From: Lentzea aerocolonigenes
GTDB lineage: Bacteria > Actinomycetota > Actinomycetes > Mycobacteriales > Pseudonocardiaceae
Assembly (NCBI RefSeq): GCF_000955955.1
Contig: NZ_JYJG01000383.1
Location: forward strand, 1-23,926
DNA: 23,926 nt
Reading direction: 5' to 3'
Position numbers and translations under genes: made by a program. Position 1 is the stretch's first letter; each line of letters begins with the position of its first letter. The notes beneath the pieces were generated by a model that made no database searches, had not been told where the DNA came from, and worked only from the letters and a program-made list of their open reading frames with translations. Shown here piece by piece: positions 15,311-21,856 of the stretch.

Positions 15311-16072
15311 GTGACCCACCCGTACCTCGCAGGCCCGCACCCCAGGGCGTTCGCCCACCGCGGCTGGCACGTCGACGACCTCAGCGGCATGGAGAACTCG
15401 CTGAGCTCCTTCCGACGGGCCGTGACCGAGGGATACCGGTACATCGAGACCGACGTGCACGCCACGAGCGACGGAGAGGTCGTGGTGCACCACGACCACA
15501 CGCTCGACCGGACGACCGACGGGCAGGGCAAGGTCTCGGAACTGCCTTGGACCGAGGTGCGCATGGCACGGATCGGCGGCAGAGAGCCGATCGCGCGGCT
15601 CGCGGACGTGCTCGAGGAACTGCCCGACACGTTCTTCAACATCGACGTGAAGAGCGAGAGCGCGGTCGAGCCGATCCTGAACCTGTTGCGCAAGGCCAAG
15701 TCGCTGCACCGGGTGTGCCTGGCGAGCTTCTCGGACAGCCGGCTCGCACGGCTGCGGCGCCGTGGCGGACCGGAACTGCTGACGTCGATGGGACCACGAT
15801 CAGCGGGCGCGCTCTGGGCGGCCGGGCGGATTCCGTTCGCCGGGCTCGCCGTGCGCGGACAGGTGGCACAGGTACCGGTGAACCAGGGACGGCTCACCGT
15901 GGTGGACAAGAGGTTCGTCGAGGCGGCGCACCGCAGGCACCTCGAAGTGCACGTGTGGACGATCGACGACGCGGACGACATGCGCGCGTTGCTCGATCTC
16001 GGCGTCGACGGTCTGGTGACCGACAGGCCGGACGTGCTGAGGGAAGTACTCCGGTCGCGCGGTACCTGGTAA
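15311..16072 (+). CDS. Glycerophosphodiester phosphodiesterase
   Basis: A 253-aa TIM-barrel enzyme that hydrolyses glycerophosphodiesters to glycerol 3-phosphate and an alcohol. Catalytic and metal residues of the family are present: His16-Arg17 (AHRGW), Glu28-Asn29 (MENS), Glu46 and Asp48 (ETDVH), His61-Asp62 (HHDHTLDRTTDG) and a Lys in NIDVKSES. The C-terminus has VHVWTIDDADDM and DGLVTDRPD, also typical. There is no signal peptide, so it acts in the cytoplasm. I chose GTG 15311, since related proteins start close to HPYLxGPHPRAFAHRG. GTG 15254 would add 19 residues after a purine-rich stretch. The next gene, a UMF1-type transporter, starts 54 nt later behind its own promoter-like hairpin. 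Confidence 0.9.
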   Translation: MTHPYLAGPHPRAFAHRGWHVDDLSGMENSLSSFRRAVTEGYRYIETDVHATSDGEVVVHHDHTLDRTTDGQGKVSELPWTEVRMARIGGREPIARLADVLEELPDTFFNIDVKSESAVEPILNLLRKAKSLHRVCLASFSDSRLARLRRRGGPELLTSMGPRSAGALWAAGRIPFAGLAVRGQVAQVPVNQGRLTVVDKRFVEAAHRRHLEVHVWTIDDADDMRALLDLGVDGLVTDRPDVLREVLRSRGTW

Positions 16073-16099
16073 CAGGTTGGGCAGTCGATCATCGGCCGT

Positions 16100-16126
16100 G
16101 TCGGCGGACAAGTACAGTCCGCCGAC
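16100..16126 (+). promoter_or_regulatory. Promoter-overlapping inverted repeat abutting an MFS start codon
   Basis: GTCGGCGGAC (16100-16109) and GTCCGCCGAC (16117-16126) form a perfect 10-bp inverted repeat with a 7-nt spacer AAGTACA. The ATG at 16127 follows directly. A -10-like TACAGT (16113-16118) lies across the spacer and right arm, 8 nt before the ATG, so the transcript is probably leaderless and the repeat is likely a repressor site that blocks the -10 region. Confidence 0.5.
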
Positions 16127-17536
16127 ATGAAGGTCAAGGGCGACGACGCCGCCGACGCCAGCAAGATCAAACGCCGCCGAGAGCAGCGCGGCTGGGTCTG
16201 GTACGACGTGGCGAACTCCGTGTTCCCCACGTCCGTGGTCACAGTTTTCTTCTCGCTGTACCTGACGAGCATCGCGACGAACGCCGCCAAGGCCGACACG
16301 GCGCTCAACGGGGCGAATCCCTGCGGGAACGACAGCGCGTTCGACCACTGCGACGTCACGTTCCTCGGAGCGCAGTTCCCCGCCGGCTCGCTGTGGGGTT
16401 ACCTGCTCTCCATCGCCACGGTGATCCAGGTCGTCGTGCTGCCGGTCATGGGCGCCATCGCCGACCGCACCCAGAACAAGAAGAAGATGCTCGCGGCCTT
16501 CGCCTTCACCGGTTCCGCGGCCACCATCGCGCTGGCGACCGTGTCGGGCACCAACTGGACCCTCGGCGTGTTCTTCTTCATCATCGCGAACATCGGCTAC
16601 GGCGCCAGCGTCGTCGTCTACTACGCCTTCCTCCCCGAGATCGCGACACCCGACGAACGCGACGCCCTGTCCAGCCGCGGCTGGGCGTTCGGCTACCTCG
16701 GCGGCGGTGTGGCACTGGCGATCCAGCTCGGCATCACGTTGTCGGCCGACTCCCTCGGCATCACGTCCGGTGACGCCGCACGCATTGCGTTCGTCATCTC
16801 CGGCGTGTGGTGGGCGGCGTTCACGATCATCCCGCTCACGCGCCTGACCGAGCACCAGGCACCGCACGGCAGCGAGCACGGCGGCTCCGTGGTCTCCGCC
16901 GGCTTCAAGGAGCTCGGCGCGACCCTCAAGCAGGCCAAGGCATTCCCGCTCACCCTCGCGTTCCTCGGCACCTACCTGATCTACACCGACGGCATCGCGA
17001 CCGTGGCCAACGTGTCGGCGCAGTACGGCAGCGTCGAGCTGAAGTTCGAGCAGCAGACGCTGATCACGGTGATCCTGATCGTCCAGTTCGTCGCGTTCAT
17101 CGGCGGCGTGCTGCACGGCTTCGTGGCCAAGCGGATCGGCGCGAAGAAGACCATCCTCGGCTCGCTCGTGGTGTGGATCGTCGTCATCACCGCGGCGTTC
17201 TTCGTCAAGGCGGGCGACGAGATGCAGTTCTACCTCGTCGCGGCCGGCATCGGCATCGTGCTCGGCGGCACGAACGCCTTGTCCCGCAGCCTGTTCAGCC
17301 AGATGGTGCCGCCCGGCCGCGAGGCGCAGTACTTCTCGCTCTACGAGGTCGGCGAGCGCTCCACCAGCTGGCTCGGCCCGCTGGTGTTCGCCGGCGTCGG
17401 CCAGGCCACCGGCAGCCTGCGGCCCGCCATCCTCGCCCTGATCATCTTCTTCGTCGCCGGCTTCATCCTGCTGACCTTCGTGCCCGTGCGCAGGGCCATC
17501 AAGGCAGTCGGGAACGCAGAACCGACGCTCGTCTGA
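16127..17536 (+). CDS. UMF1/Atg22-like MFS transporter
   Basis: A 469-aa integral membrane protein with about 12 helices. The start RGWVWYDVANSVFPTSVVTVFFSLYL, the loop ADRTQNKKKML and the PEIATPDERDALSSRGWAFGYLGGG block are characteristic of the UMF1 (Atg22-like) family of the major facilitator superfamily. Atg22 in yeast exports amino acids from the vacuole, while substrates of bacterial members are mostly unknown. A loop near residues 55-85 holds two Cys (NPCGND, FDHCDV), which could form a disulfide outside the cell. It follows the glycerophosphodiesterase by 54 nt. The two may be linked in turnover of phospholipid head groups, but the transporter has its own promoter-like element. Its last 38 nt overlap the convergent membrane-protein gene. 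Confidence 0.9.
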   Translation: MKVKGDDAADASKIKRRREQRGWVWYDVANSVFPTSVVTVFFSLYLTSIATNAAKADTALNGANPCGNDSAFDHCDVTFLGAQFPAGSLWGYLLSIATVIQVVVLPVMGAIADRTQNKKKMLAAFAFTGSAATIALATVSGTNWTLGVFFFIIANIGYGASVVVYYAFLPEIATPDERDALSSRGWAFGYLGGGVALAIQLGITLSADSLGITSGDAARIAFVISGVWWAAFTIIPLTRLTEHQAPHGSEHGGSVVSAGFKELGATLKQAKAFPLTLAFLGTYLIYTDGIATVANVSAQYGSVELKFEQQTLITVILIVQFVAFIGGVLHGFVAKRIGAKKTILGSLVVWIVVITAAFFVKAGDEMQFYLVAAGIGIVLGGTNALSRSLFSQMVPPGREAQYFSLYEVGERSTSWLGPLVFAGVGQATGSLRPAILALIIFFVAGFILLTFVPVRRAIKAVGNAEPTLV

Positions 17537-18383
17537 CCGGCGCGGCGGCGCTGATCACCAGCAGCGCCGCCGCCACCACCAGATAACCCCTGAACTCCGG
17601 CGGCGCCGGCACGTACGTGAGCGCGACCCATCCCCCGAACACCACCGCGAACACCGACAACGCGCGTCCCAGCAGCGCGTCACCGCGCACATGGGCGTAG
17701 ACCCGCAGGCCCAGCACCGCGACCGCCAGCACGACCGCGCCACTGCCCAGCACGACCACGTCGGCCAGGCCGAGCACCACCGCCGCACCGGCCCACCACA
17801 CCAGCGGCCGCACGGACGGCGTCGGCGCGTCCTTGTGGAACCCCAGGCACAGGCACACCAGCGTCAAGATCGACGGAACGTGCCACAGCACCGACCACAC
17901 GCTCGGCTGAACCTGGAAGAACTGCGTCAGCCAAACCACCAACGTCAGCCCGTAGGCCACCTTCGCCCACGTGCGCTGCCCCCTCAGCAGCAACACGAAC
18001 GCCACCACCGGCAGGAAGTGGCTCAGCATCACCCACGGTGGCTGAGGCAGGAACTCCGGCATCGAACGGACGAGGATCTCGCTGCGCACGGCCGTCGCGA
18101 TGTAGGTGAAGCTCAGCAGCAACCCGAGCACACCCAGCCACCGCACCACCCCGCCCAGCCGCAACGCCCCCACCGGCGCGCTGACGGCCGCGAACCGCGT
18201 CCGCACGGCCAGACCGAGCATCGCCCCCGTCTCGCCCCAGCCCGGCCAGCTGTGCTCCAGGTCGAGCTCGTCCGTGCGCTCGATCAGGAACAGCCCGACC
18301 ATCTCCTCCTCGCGGTCCTCCCGGTACCACCCCGGCAGCACCTTGAGCAGCAACCGGTAGCGGCGCTCCAGGTTGGTGGTCAT
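17499..18383 (-). CDS. HAAS-like membrane protein, copy 2 of a pair
   Basis: A 294-aa protein. The cytoplasmic N-terminus NLERRYRLLLKVLPGWYREDREEEMVGLFL resembles HAAS/DUF1700-type domains that accompany PadR regulators, followed by GWGETGAMLGLAVRTRF and six or so membrane helices from about residue 75 onward. The central TLVCLCLGFHKDAPTP is shared nearly letter for letter with the upstream paralogue. The ATG overlaps the stop of that paralogue (ATGA), so the two are translated together, probably as partners. It has no known enzyme motif. It probably acts in a membrane stress-response unit controlled by the PadR protein, as inference. The 3' end overlaps the UMF1 gene by 38 nt on the opposite strand. 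Confidence 0.75.
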   Translation of the reverse strand: MTTNLERRYRLLLKVLPGWYREDREEEMVGLFLIERTDELDLEHSWPGWGETGAMLGLAVRTRFAAVSAPVGALRLGGVVRWLGVLGLLLSFTYIATAVRSEILVRSMPEFLPQPPWVMLSHFLPVVAFVLLLRGQRTWAKVAYGLTLVVWLTQFFQVQPSVWSVLWHVPSILTLVCLCLGFHKDAPTPSVRPLVWWAGAAVVLGLADVVVLGSGAVVLAVAVLGLRVYAHVRGDALLGRALSVFAVVFGGWVALTYVPAPPEFRGYLVVAAALLVISAAAPVRRASVLRSRLP

Positions 18384-19267
18384 GACAGCCGCGGCTTCCG
18401 GACCGGCGCGAGCGCGCTGAACACGAGCAGCACCACGATCGGCAACGCCAGCACCAGCGCCTCTCCCCCGACCAGCAGGAACGCCAGCGGCGCCAGCTGC
18501 AGCACGGCGAACAACGACAACGCACGCCCGAGCACGAAGTCACCCCGCACGAACGCGACCACGCGCATGGCCACCGTGACCAGCCCGACCACGATCAGCC
18601 CCAGTCCCGACGCGAACCCGCCGAGCACACCGAGCAGGACCGCTCCCCCGCCCCACCACAGCAGCCTCCTGGCCGGCGGTGTCGGCGCCTCCCGGTGGAA
18701 ACCCAGGCACAGACACACGAACGTCACCAGCGACGGCACCTGGAACGCGCTCCACAGCAACACGTACCGGTACTCCCCCAGCGACGCCACGGCCAGCAGC
18801 ACCGGCGCGAGCGCCGAGACCTTCGCCAGCGTGCGCCTCCCGCCGAGCAGGGCCGCGAACGCCACGATCGGCCCGATCTCCAGCAGCCGCCACCAGCTGA
18901 TCTCCGGAGCCCACGCGGGATTGCCGTACGCGACGGCGAGCTGTGTGATCGCCGCTCCGGCGAAGAACACGCCGAGCAGCAGCCCGATCATGCCCAGCGC
19001 CCGCACGATCTCGCCGCGCCACACGACCTTGGCCGGCACGTTCGTGAACGCCGCACCGGCCGCCAGGTGCGTGCGCACGGCGAGGCCGAACATGGCCGCG
19101 GTCTCGCCCCACCCCGGCCAGCCGTGCTCCAGGTCCAGCTCGTCGGTGCGGTCGGCCAGGAACAGCCCGACCATCTCCTCCTCGCGGTCCCGCCGGTACC
19201 ACTTCGGCAGGACCCTCAACAGCCGCCGGTAGCGCCGCTCCAGGTTGCTCAAGCCCTGTTCGCCCAT
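18380..19267 (-). CDS. HAAS-like membrane protein, copy 1 of a pair
   Basis: A 295-aa paralogue of the following gene. It shares the N-terminal NLERRYRRLLRVLPKWYRRDREEEMVGLF, the DELDLEHGWPGWGET box and the TFVCLCLGFHREAPTP segment, while the membrane helices have diverged more than these blocks. There are about six to seven hydrophobic segments after residue 70. The ATG at 19267 lies inside the PadR gene (19-nt overlap), which indicates an operon read from the PadR promoter. No Shine-Dalgarno stands out; coupling to PadR translation probably supplies ribosomes. It has no catalytic motif I can recognise. The tandem arrangement suggests a heteromeric membrane complex. Confidence 0.75.
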   Translation of the reverse strand: MGEQGLSNLERRYRRLLRVLPKWYRRDREEEMVGLFLADRTDELDLEHGWPGWGETAAMFGLAVRTHLAAGAAFTNVPAKVVWRGEIVRALGMIGLLLGVFFAGAAITQLAVAYGNPAWAPEISWWRLLEIGPIVAFAALLGGRRTLAKVSALAPVLLAVASLGEYRYVLLWSAFQVPSLVTFVCLCLGFHREAPTPPARRLLWWGGGAVLLGVLGGFASGLGLIVVGLVTVAMRVVAFVRGDFVLGRALSLFAVLQLAPLAFLLVGGEALVLALPIVVLLVFSALAPVRKPRLS

Positions 19268-19596
19268 GTCTGGACACCCCTCCCCCTCAGCACCGCGGAA
19301 GCCGCCCGCACGTTCGCGCTCAGCCGCGCGACCTCCGCCTGCAACGCCCGCACACCGGAGTCGGTGAGCTTGTAGTAGCGCCGCAGCCGCCCCTGATGCA
19401 CCTCTTCACGGTCGCGCTCGGCGAGCCCGTCCGCCACCAACCGGTCCAGCACCCCGTACAGCGTGCCCACCCTCAGCACCATGCGCCCCTCGGACAGCTG
19501 CTCCACCGCCTGCACGATCGCGTAACCGTGCAACGGCTCCTCCGCGAGCGCGGTGAGCACGAGGAACGTCTGCTCGGACATGACCCGACCACTCAT
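19249..19596 (-). CDS. PadR-family transcriptional regulator
   Basis: A 115-aa winged-helix repressor. EQTFLVLTALAEEPLHGYAIVQAV, LRVGTLYGVLDRLVADGLAERDREE and RRYYKLTDSGVRALQAEV are the classic PadR blocks (helix 1, recognition helix with TLY, and wing), ending in a dimerisation helix. PadR proteins usually repress their own operon and are released by a small ligand or cell-envelope stress. ATG 19596 is supported by TATATT at 19609-19604, 7 nt upstream, giving a leaderless transcript. ATG 19581 is an alternative. It is the first gene of an operon with two paralogous membrane proteins, a common PadR context. Confidence 0.9.
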   Translation of the reverse strand: MSGRVMSEQTFLVLTALAEEPLHGYAIVQAVEQLSEGRMVLRVGTLYGVLDRLVADGLAERDREEVHQGRLRRYYKLTDSGVRALQAEVARLSANVRAASAVLRGRGVQTWANRA

Positions 19597-19603
19597 GTCG
19601 TTG

Positions 19604-19627
19604 AATATATCGCGGCGCGAGCTATAT
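19604..19627 (-). promoter_or_regulatory. Promoter and likely PadR operator
   Basis: An AT-rich island in GC-rich DNA. ATATAT (19605-19610) and CTATAT (19622-19627) flank TCGCG-G-CGCGA (19610-19620), a near-perfect inverted repeat. On the minus strand TATATT (19609-19604) is a good -10 box. The overlap of dyad and -10 fits autorepression by the PadR protein encoded immediately downstream. Confidence 0.5.
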
Positions 19628-19640
19628 CGGGAAGCGGAAG

Positions 19641-19657
19641 ATCGGACGTGGTCCGAT
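19641..19657. promoter_or_regulatory. Short hairpin-forming inverted repeat
   Basis: ATCGGAC-GTG-GTCCGAT, perfect 7-bp arms with a 3-nt loop, lies between the PadR promoter and the thymidine kinase region. It may be an operator or, read on the plus strand with the following TTTC, a weak terminator. No gene ends immediately before it. Confidence 0.3.
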
Positions 19658-19768
19658 TTCAGGCAGCACTGAAGTTATCGAGTGGTCCGAGTCGAGACGA
19701 TGTTTCGATGGTCTGCGCAGCGGCAATGTCTGCGCGATGGTTGCGCGGCCGACTGGAAGGGAGGATCG

Positions 19769-19825
19769 ATGGGCAGGGATACGCCGTGGGGATTCCTCAA
19801 GATCACCACCCAGGCACTAGGGTGA
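19769..19825 (+). CDS. Possible 18-aa leader peptide upstream of tdk
   Basis: An ATG at 19769 follows a strong ribosome site AAGGGAGG (19757-19764) at a short spacing of 4 nt. It opens an 18-codon frame (MGRDTPWGFLKI, then TTQALG) ending in TGA at 19823-19825, 6 nt before the GTG of the thymidine kinase gene. I do not recognise the peptide. It could be a translational leader that feeds ribosomes to tdk, or a tiny protein in its own right. The Shine-Dalgarno is the main evidence, and the frame is too short for codon statistics. Confidence 0.4.
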   Translation: MGRDTPWGFLKITTQALG

Positions 19826-19831
19826 CCCGCC

Positions 19832-20597
19832 GTGGACGCCCTCCCCGATCCGACAGATGCCCTGTCCGCTGTGCCTGTCGCGGGTTCCCGACGGTCTACG
19901 CCGGTGGTGGGACACCTCAAGTTCTTCTTCGGCCCCATGGACTGCGGCAAGTCGACGCTGGCGCTGCAGATCGACCACAACAACTCGCGGCAGGGTCGTC
20001 GCGGGCTGCTGCTGGTGCGGCACGACCGGTCGGGGCGCCCGCAGATCTCGAGCCGCATCGGCATCACGCGCGAGGCCGCGGAGATCCGCGACGACGACCT
20101 CCGCCAGCTGGTGCGCGCGGAGTGGGCCGTGGGCCAGCGCGTGGACTACCTGATCGTGGACGAGGCGCAGTTCCTCTCCCCCGCTCAGGTCGAGCAACTG
20201 GCCGAGCTCGCGGACGACGTGCAGGTCGACGTCTACTGCTTCGGGCTCGCCACGGACTTCCGCGGCGAGATGTTCCCGGGGTCGCAGCGGCTGGCAGCGG
20301 CTGTTCGAACTGGCCGACGAGCTGAAGGCCATCCAGGTCGAGGTGTTGTGCTGGTGCGGGGTGCCGGGACGGTTCAACGCGCGGGTGCGGGCTGGACGGG
20401 TGATTCGCGCCGGAGACACGGTTCTGGTCGCGGACACGGTTTCGGATACGGAACAGCACCGATCGGGTACAGAGAGCAACTGTGTAACCGATACCACGGA
20501 AACTACTATCCGTTACCAAGTGCTCTGCCGGCGTCACTTCCGATTGGGTGACCTAGGCCCTGACGTCGCACAAAGTGGCCAGCTGCGCTTGGCCTAG
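19832..20597 (+). pseudogene. tdk: Thymidine kinase, frameshifted by a 10-bp tandem duplication
   Basis: Residues 30-154 are a clear type II thymidine kinase, which phosphorylates thymidine to dTMP with ATP. Walker A is GPMDCGKST (34-42), the catalytic Glu111 is in VDEAQF, and YCFGLATDFRGEMFPGSQRL follows. The frame then breaks at a duplicated GCAGCGGCTG (20284-20293 and 20294-20303). Removing one copy restores LFELADELKAIQVEVLCWCG, the usual continuation into the zinc-binding lasso region, with CxC and YQVLCRRHF, ending at TAG 20595-20597. As written, the protein runs in the wrong frame to 20551 and lacks the C-terminal zinc half. The lasso also carries an unusual insertion of about two dozen residues rich in Thr, Ser and Glu before YQVLCRRH. 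GTG 19832 follows GGGTGA; GTG 19904/19907 would trim the N-terminal extension. Confidence 0.85.
20284..20303 (+). repeat. 10-bp tandem duplication inside tdk
   Basis: GCAGCGGCTG occurs twice with no spacer. Ten is not a multiple of three, so the duplication shifts the reading frame. Loss of one copy would restore a full-length thymidine kinase frame, which makes the repeat a candidate reversible switch, a recent inactivating mutation or an assembly error. Confidence 0.9.
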
Positions 20598-20598
20598 G
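20552..20598 (+). terminator. Long-loop inverted repeat at the tdk 3' end
   Basis: CCTAGGCC (20552-20559) and GGCCTAGG (20591-20598) form a perfect 8-bp inverted repeat around the tdk stop, with a 31-nt loop. An outer pair TGTGTAACCG (20481-20490) and CGGTTACACA (20599-20608) extends the right arm directly. No T-tract follows. It may be an RNA-stabilising structure or a weak terminator. Confidence 0.35.
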
Positions 20599-20835
20599 CG
20601 GTTACACACAGGGTTGGCTAGGCCATTAGAGTGACGCATGAGCACAGTAGCTTGATAACGCGTCACGATCCTGTGGCGATCGCATCCATTAGTAGGAAGC
20701 CTTCGTTGACGAGTGAACGACGTCACTGTGGGCGACCATGAGAGCGAGCCGGAAACAAACGGAGCAATCCGGGCGTTGCACACGGTGAGCAAGAAGCCTG
20801 GGCCCCGGCCCTGAGCCGAGCGAAAGGACACCGCC
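20598..20835. other. rbpA upstream region
   Basis: A 238-nt non-coding stretch with lower GC than its surroundings. It contains GTGACGC (20631-20637) and GCGTCAC (20660-20666), a perfect 7-bp inverted repeat with a 22-nt spacer, and a -35-like TTGACG at 20706-20711 with no convincing -10 partner. I could not find a clear GGAAT-N18-GTT stress-sigma promoter of the kind reported for rbpA in Streptomyces. Confidence 0.35.
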
Positions 20836-21834
20836 ATGGCCGACCGCGTTTTGCGTGGAAGCCGGCTCGGAGCAGTCAGCTACGAGACCGACCGCAACCA
20901 CGATCTCGCTCCGCGCCGGGCAGCGCGGTACGCCTGCCCGAAGGGACACGACTTCGAGGTCCCGTTCTCCGACGACGCCGAGTTGCCGCCGACCTGGGAA
21001 TGCCGCCTCCACGGCACCGAGTCGAAGATCATCGACGGTGTCGAGCCGGAGGTGAAGAAGGTCAAGCCGCCGCGCACGCACTGGGACATGCTCCTGGAGC
21101 GCCGGTCGATCCCCGAGCTCGAGGAGCTGCTCGACGAGCGCCTCGAAGAGCTGCGTGGACGCCGTACCCGCACGGCCGTCCCGGTCTCCCGCCGGGGCGG
21201 CTTTTTGCGGCGCCTTGAGCAGTGCACGGCCCCAGACGAGGCCTGCCGCGGTGAGCGCGGTCCAGATCGCCAGCGCCACGATCGACCGCGGTGAGCCGAG
21301 GTCGCTGAGCGCGTCTCCCAGTGTCGCGGCGAGCACGGTGGACGGGATGAGGCCCAGTGCGGTGCCGAGCGCGAAGTGCCGTGGTGTGACCGCTGTGACA
21401 CCCGCGCCGTAGTTGGCCAGGGTGAACGGGACCACTGGCAAGAGCCTCACGACCAGCGTCGCCTCGATGCCTTTCGCGGCGAACACGTCTTCGATCGTGC
21501 GCAGCCGTTCTCCGAGCCATGGCGCCACGGCTCGGCGGCCGAGCCGGCGGGCGATGCCGAACGCGATCATCGCGCCCGCCGTGAACCCGGCGATCGCCAG
21601 CACGCTCCCCCACGCGACGCCGAACAGCAGGCCCGCCGCGGTGGCGAGCACCGGCTTCGGGAAGAAGATCGCTGTGCCGAGCGCGCAGATCGCCGCGAAC
21701 ACGGCAGGGGCCGCTGTGCCCGCTTGGCCGACTCGTTCGCGGAGTTGTGCGCCGTCGGGGATGTCGACGAACCGAGTTGCTGTTGCTGACGCGATTACGA
21801 GCAGCACCAACAACACAAGGCCCGCACGACGCAT
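20689..21834 (-). CDS. TVP38/TMEM64 (DedA-like, SNARE-associated) membrane protein with overlong C-terminus
   Basis: Residues 1-206 are a complete TVP38-type protein. There is an N-terminal helix, then [45 protein letters not shown] and [25 protein letters not shown], typical of the SNARE-associated/VTT domain, with about six membrane or re-entrant segments. Members act in membrane lipid transport or membrane homeostasis. ATG 21834 is preceded by TACGTT (21846-21841) at 6 nt, so the transcript is probably leaderless. The conserved part ends near 21211. The open frame does not stop there but runs antisense through all of rbpA to 20689 (381 aa). The extra 175 residues look like antisense rbpA, not a real domain. 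The true 3' end may have been lost by mutation or sequence error. Confidence 0.75.
   Translation of the reverse strand: MRRAGLVLLVLLVIASATATRFVDIPDGAQLRERVGQAGTAAPAVFAAICALGTAIFFPKPVLATAAGLLFGVAWGSVLAIAGFTAGAMIAFGIARRLGRRAVAPWLGERLRTIEDVFAAKGIEATLVVRLLPVVPFTLANYGAGVTAVTPRHFALGTALGLIPSTVLAATLGDALSDLGSPRSIVALAIWTALTAAGLVWGRALLKAPQKAAPAGDRDGRAGTASTQLFEALVEQLLELGDRPALQEHVPVRARRLDLLHLRLDTVDDLRLGAVEAAFPGRRQLGVVGERDLEVVSLRAGVPRCPARSEIVVAVGLVADCSEPASTQNAVGHGGVLSLGSGPGPRLLAHRVQRPDCSVCFRLALMVAHSDVVHSSTKASY
20836..21294 (+). CDS. rbpA: RNA polymerase-binding protein RbpA
   Basis: Actinobacteria-specific activator that binds RNA polymerase beta' and principal sigma factors and stabilises the open complex. 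[19 protein letters not shown] is the family N-terminus. The core has Cys34-x3-His38 and Cys56-x2-His59, a probable zinc site. A basic linker (EVKKVKPPR) leads to the sigma-interaction domain [27 protein letters not shown] with Met85, Leu86, Arg89 and Arg90 at the known contact positions. Ribosome site AAAGGA (20823-20828) is 7 nt before the ATG. Family members usually end near residue 111-124. This frame has no stop there and continues to 152 aa, passing through a strong terminator (21175-21206). The last 40 residues are antisense to the TVP38-like gene and are probably not family sequence. Confidence 0.93.
   Translation: MADRVLRGSRLGAVSYETDRNHDLAPRRAARYACPKGHDFEVPFSDDAELPPTWECRLHGTESKIIDGVEPEVKKVKPPRTHWDMLLERRSIPELEELLDERLEELRGRRTRTAVPVSRRGGFLRRLEQCTAPDEACRGERGPDRQRHDRPR
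21175..21206 (+). terminator. Intrinsic terminator inside the rbpA frame
   Basis: GCCGTCCCGG (21175-21184), loop TCTCCCG, CCGGGGCGGC (21192-21201), then TTTTT (21202-21206). All ten stem positions pair, one as a G-U wobble. It is a textbook rho-independent terminator on the plus strand but begins at rbpA codon 114, with no stop codon in any plus frame between the conserved C-terminus and the T-tract. Confidence 0.85.
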
Positions 21835-21856
21835 CAGTCCAACGTACCTTGGCGCC
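21835..21856. promoter_or_regulatory. Face-to-face overlapping -10 boxes for two leaderless genes
   Basis: Only 22 nt separate the start codons of the TVP38-like gene (21834, minus) and the aldo/keto reductase gene (21857, plus). The minus strand has TACGTT (21846-21841) 6 nt before its ATG. The plus strand has TACCTT (21845-21850) 6 nt before its ATG. The two boxes share the central base pairs, so both promoters cannot be open at once. Confidence 0.5.
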
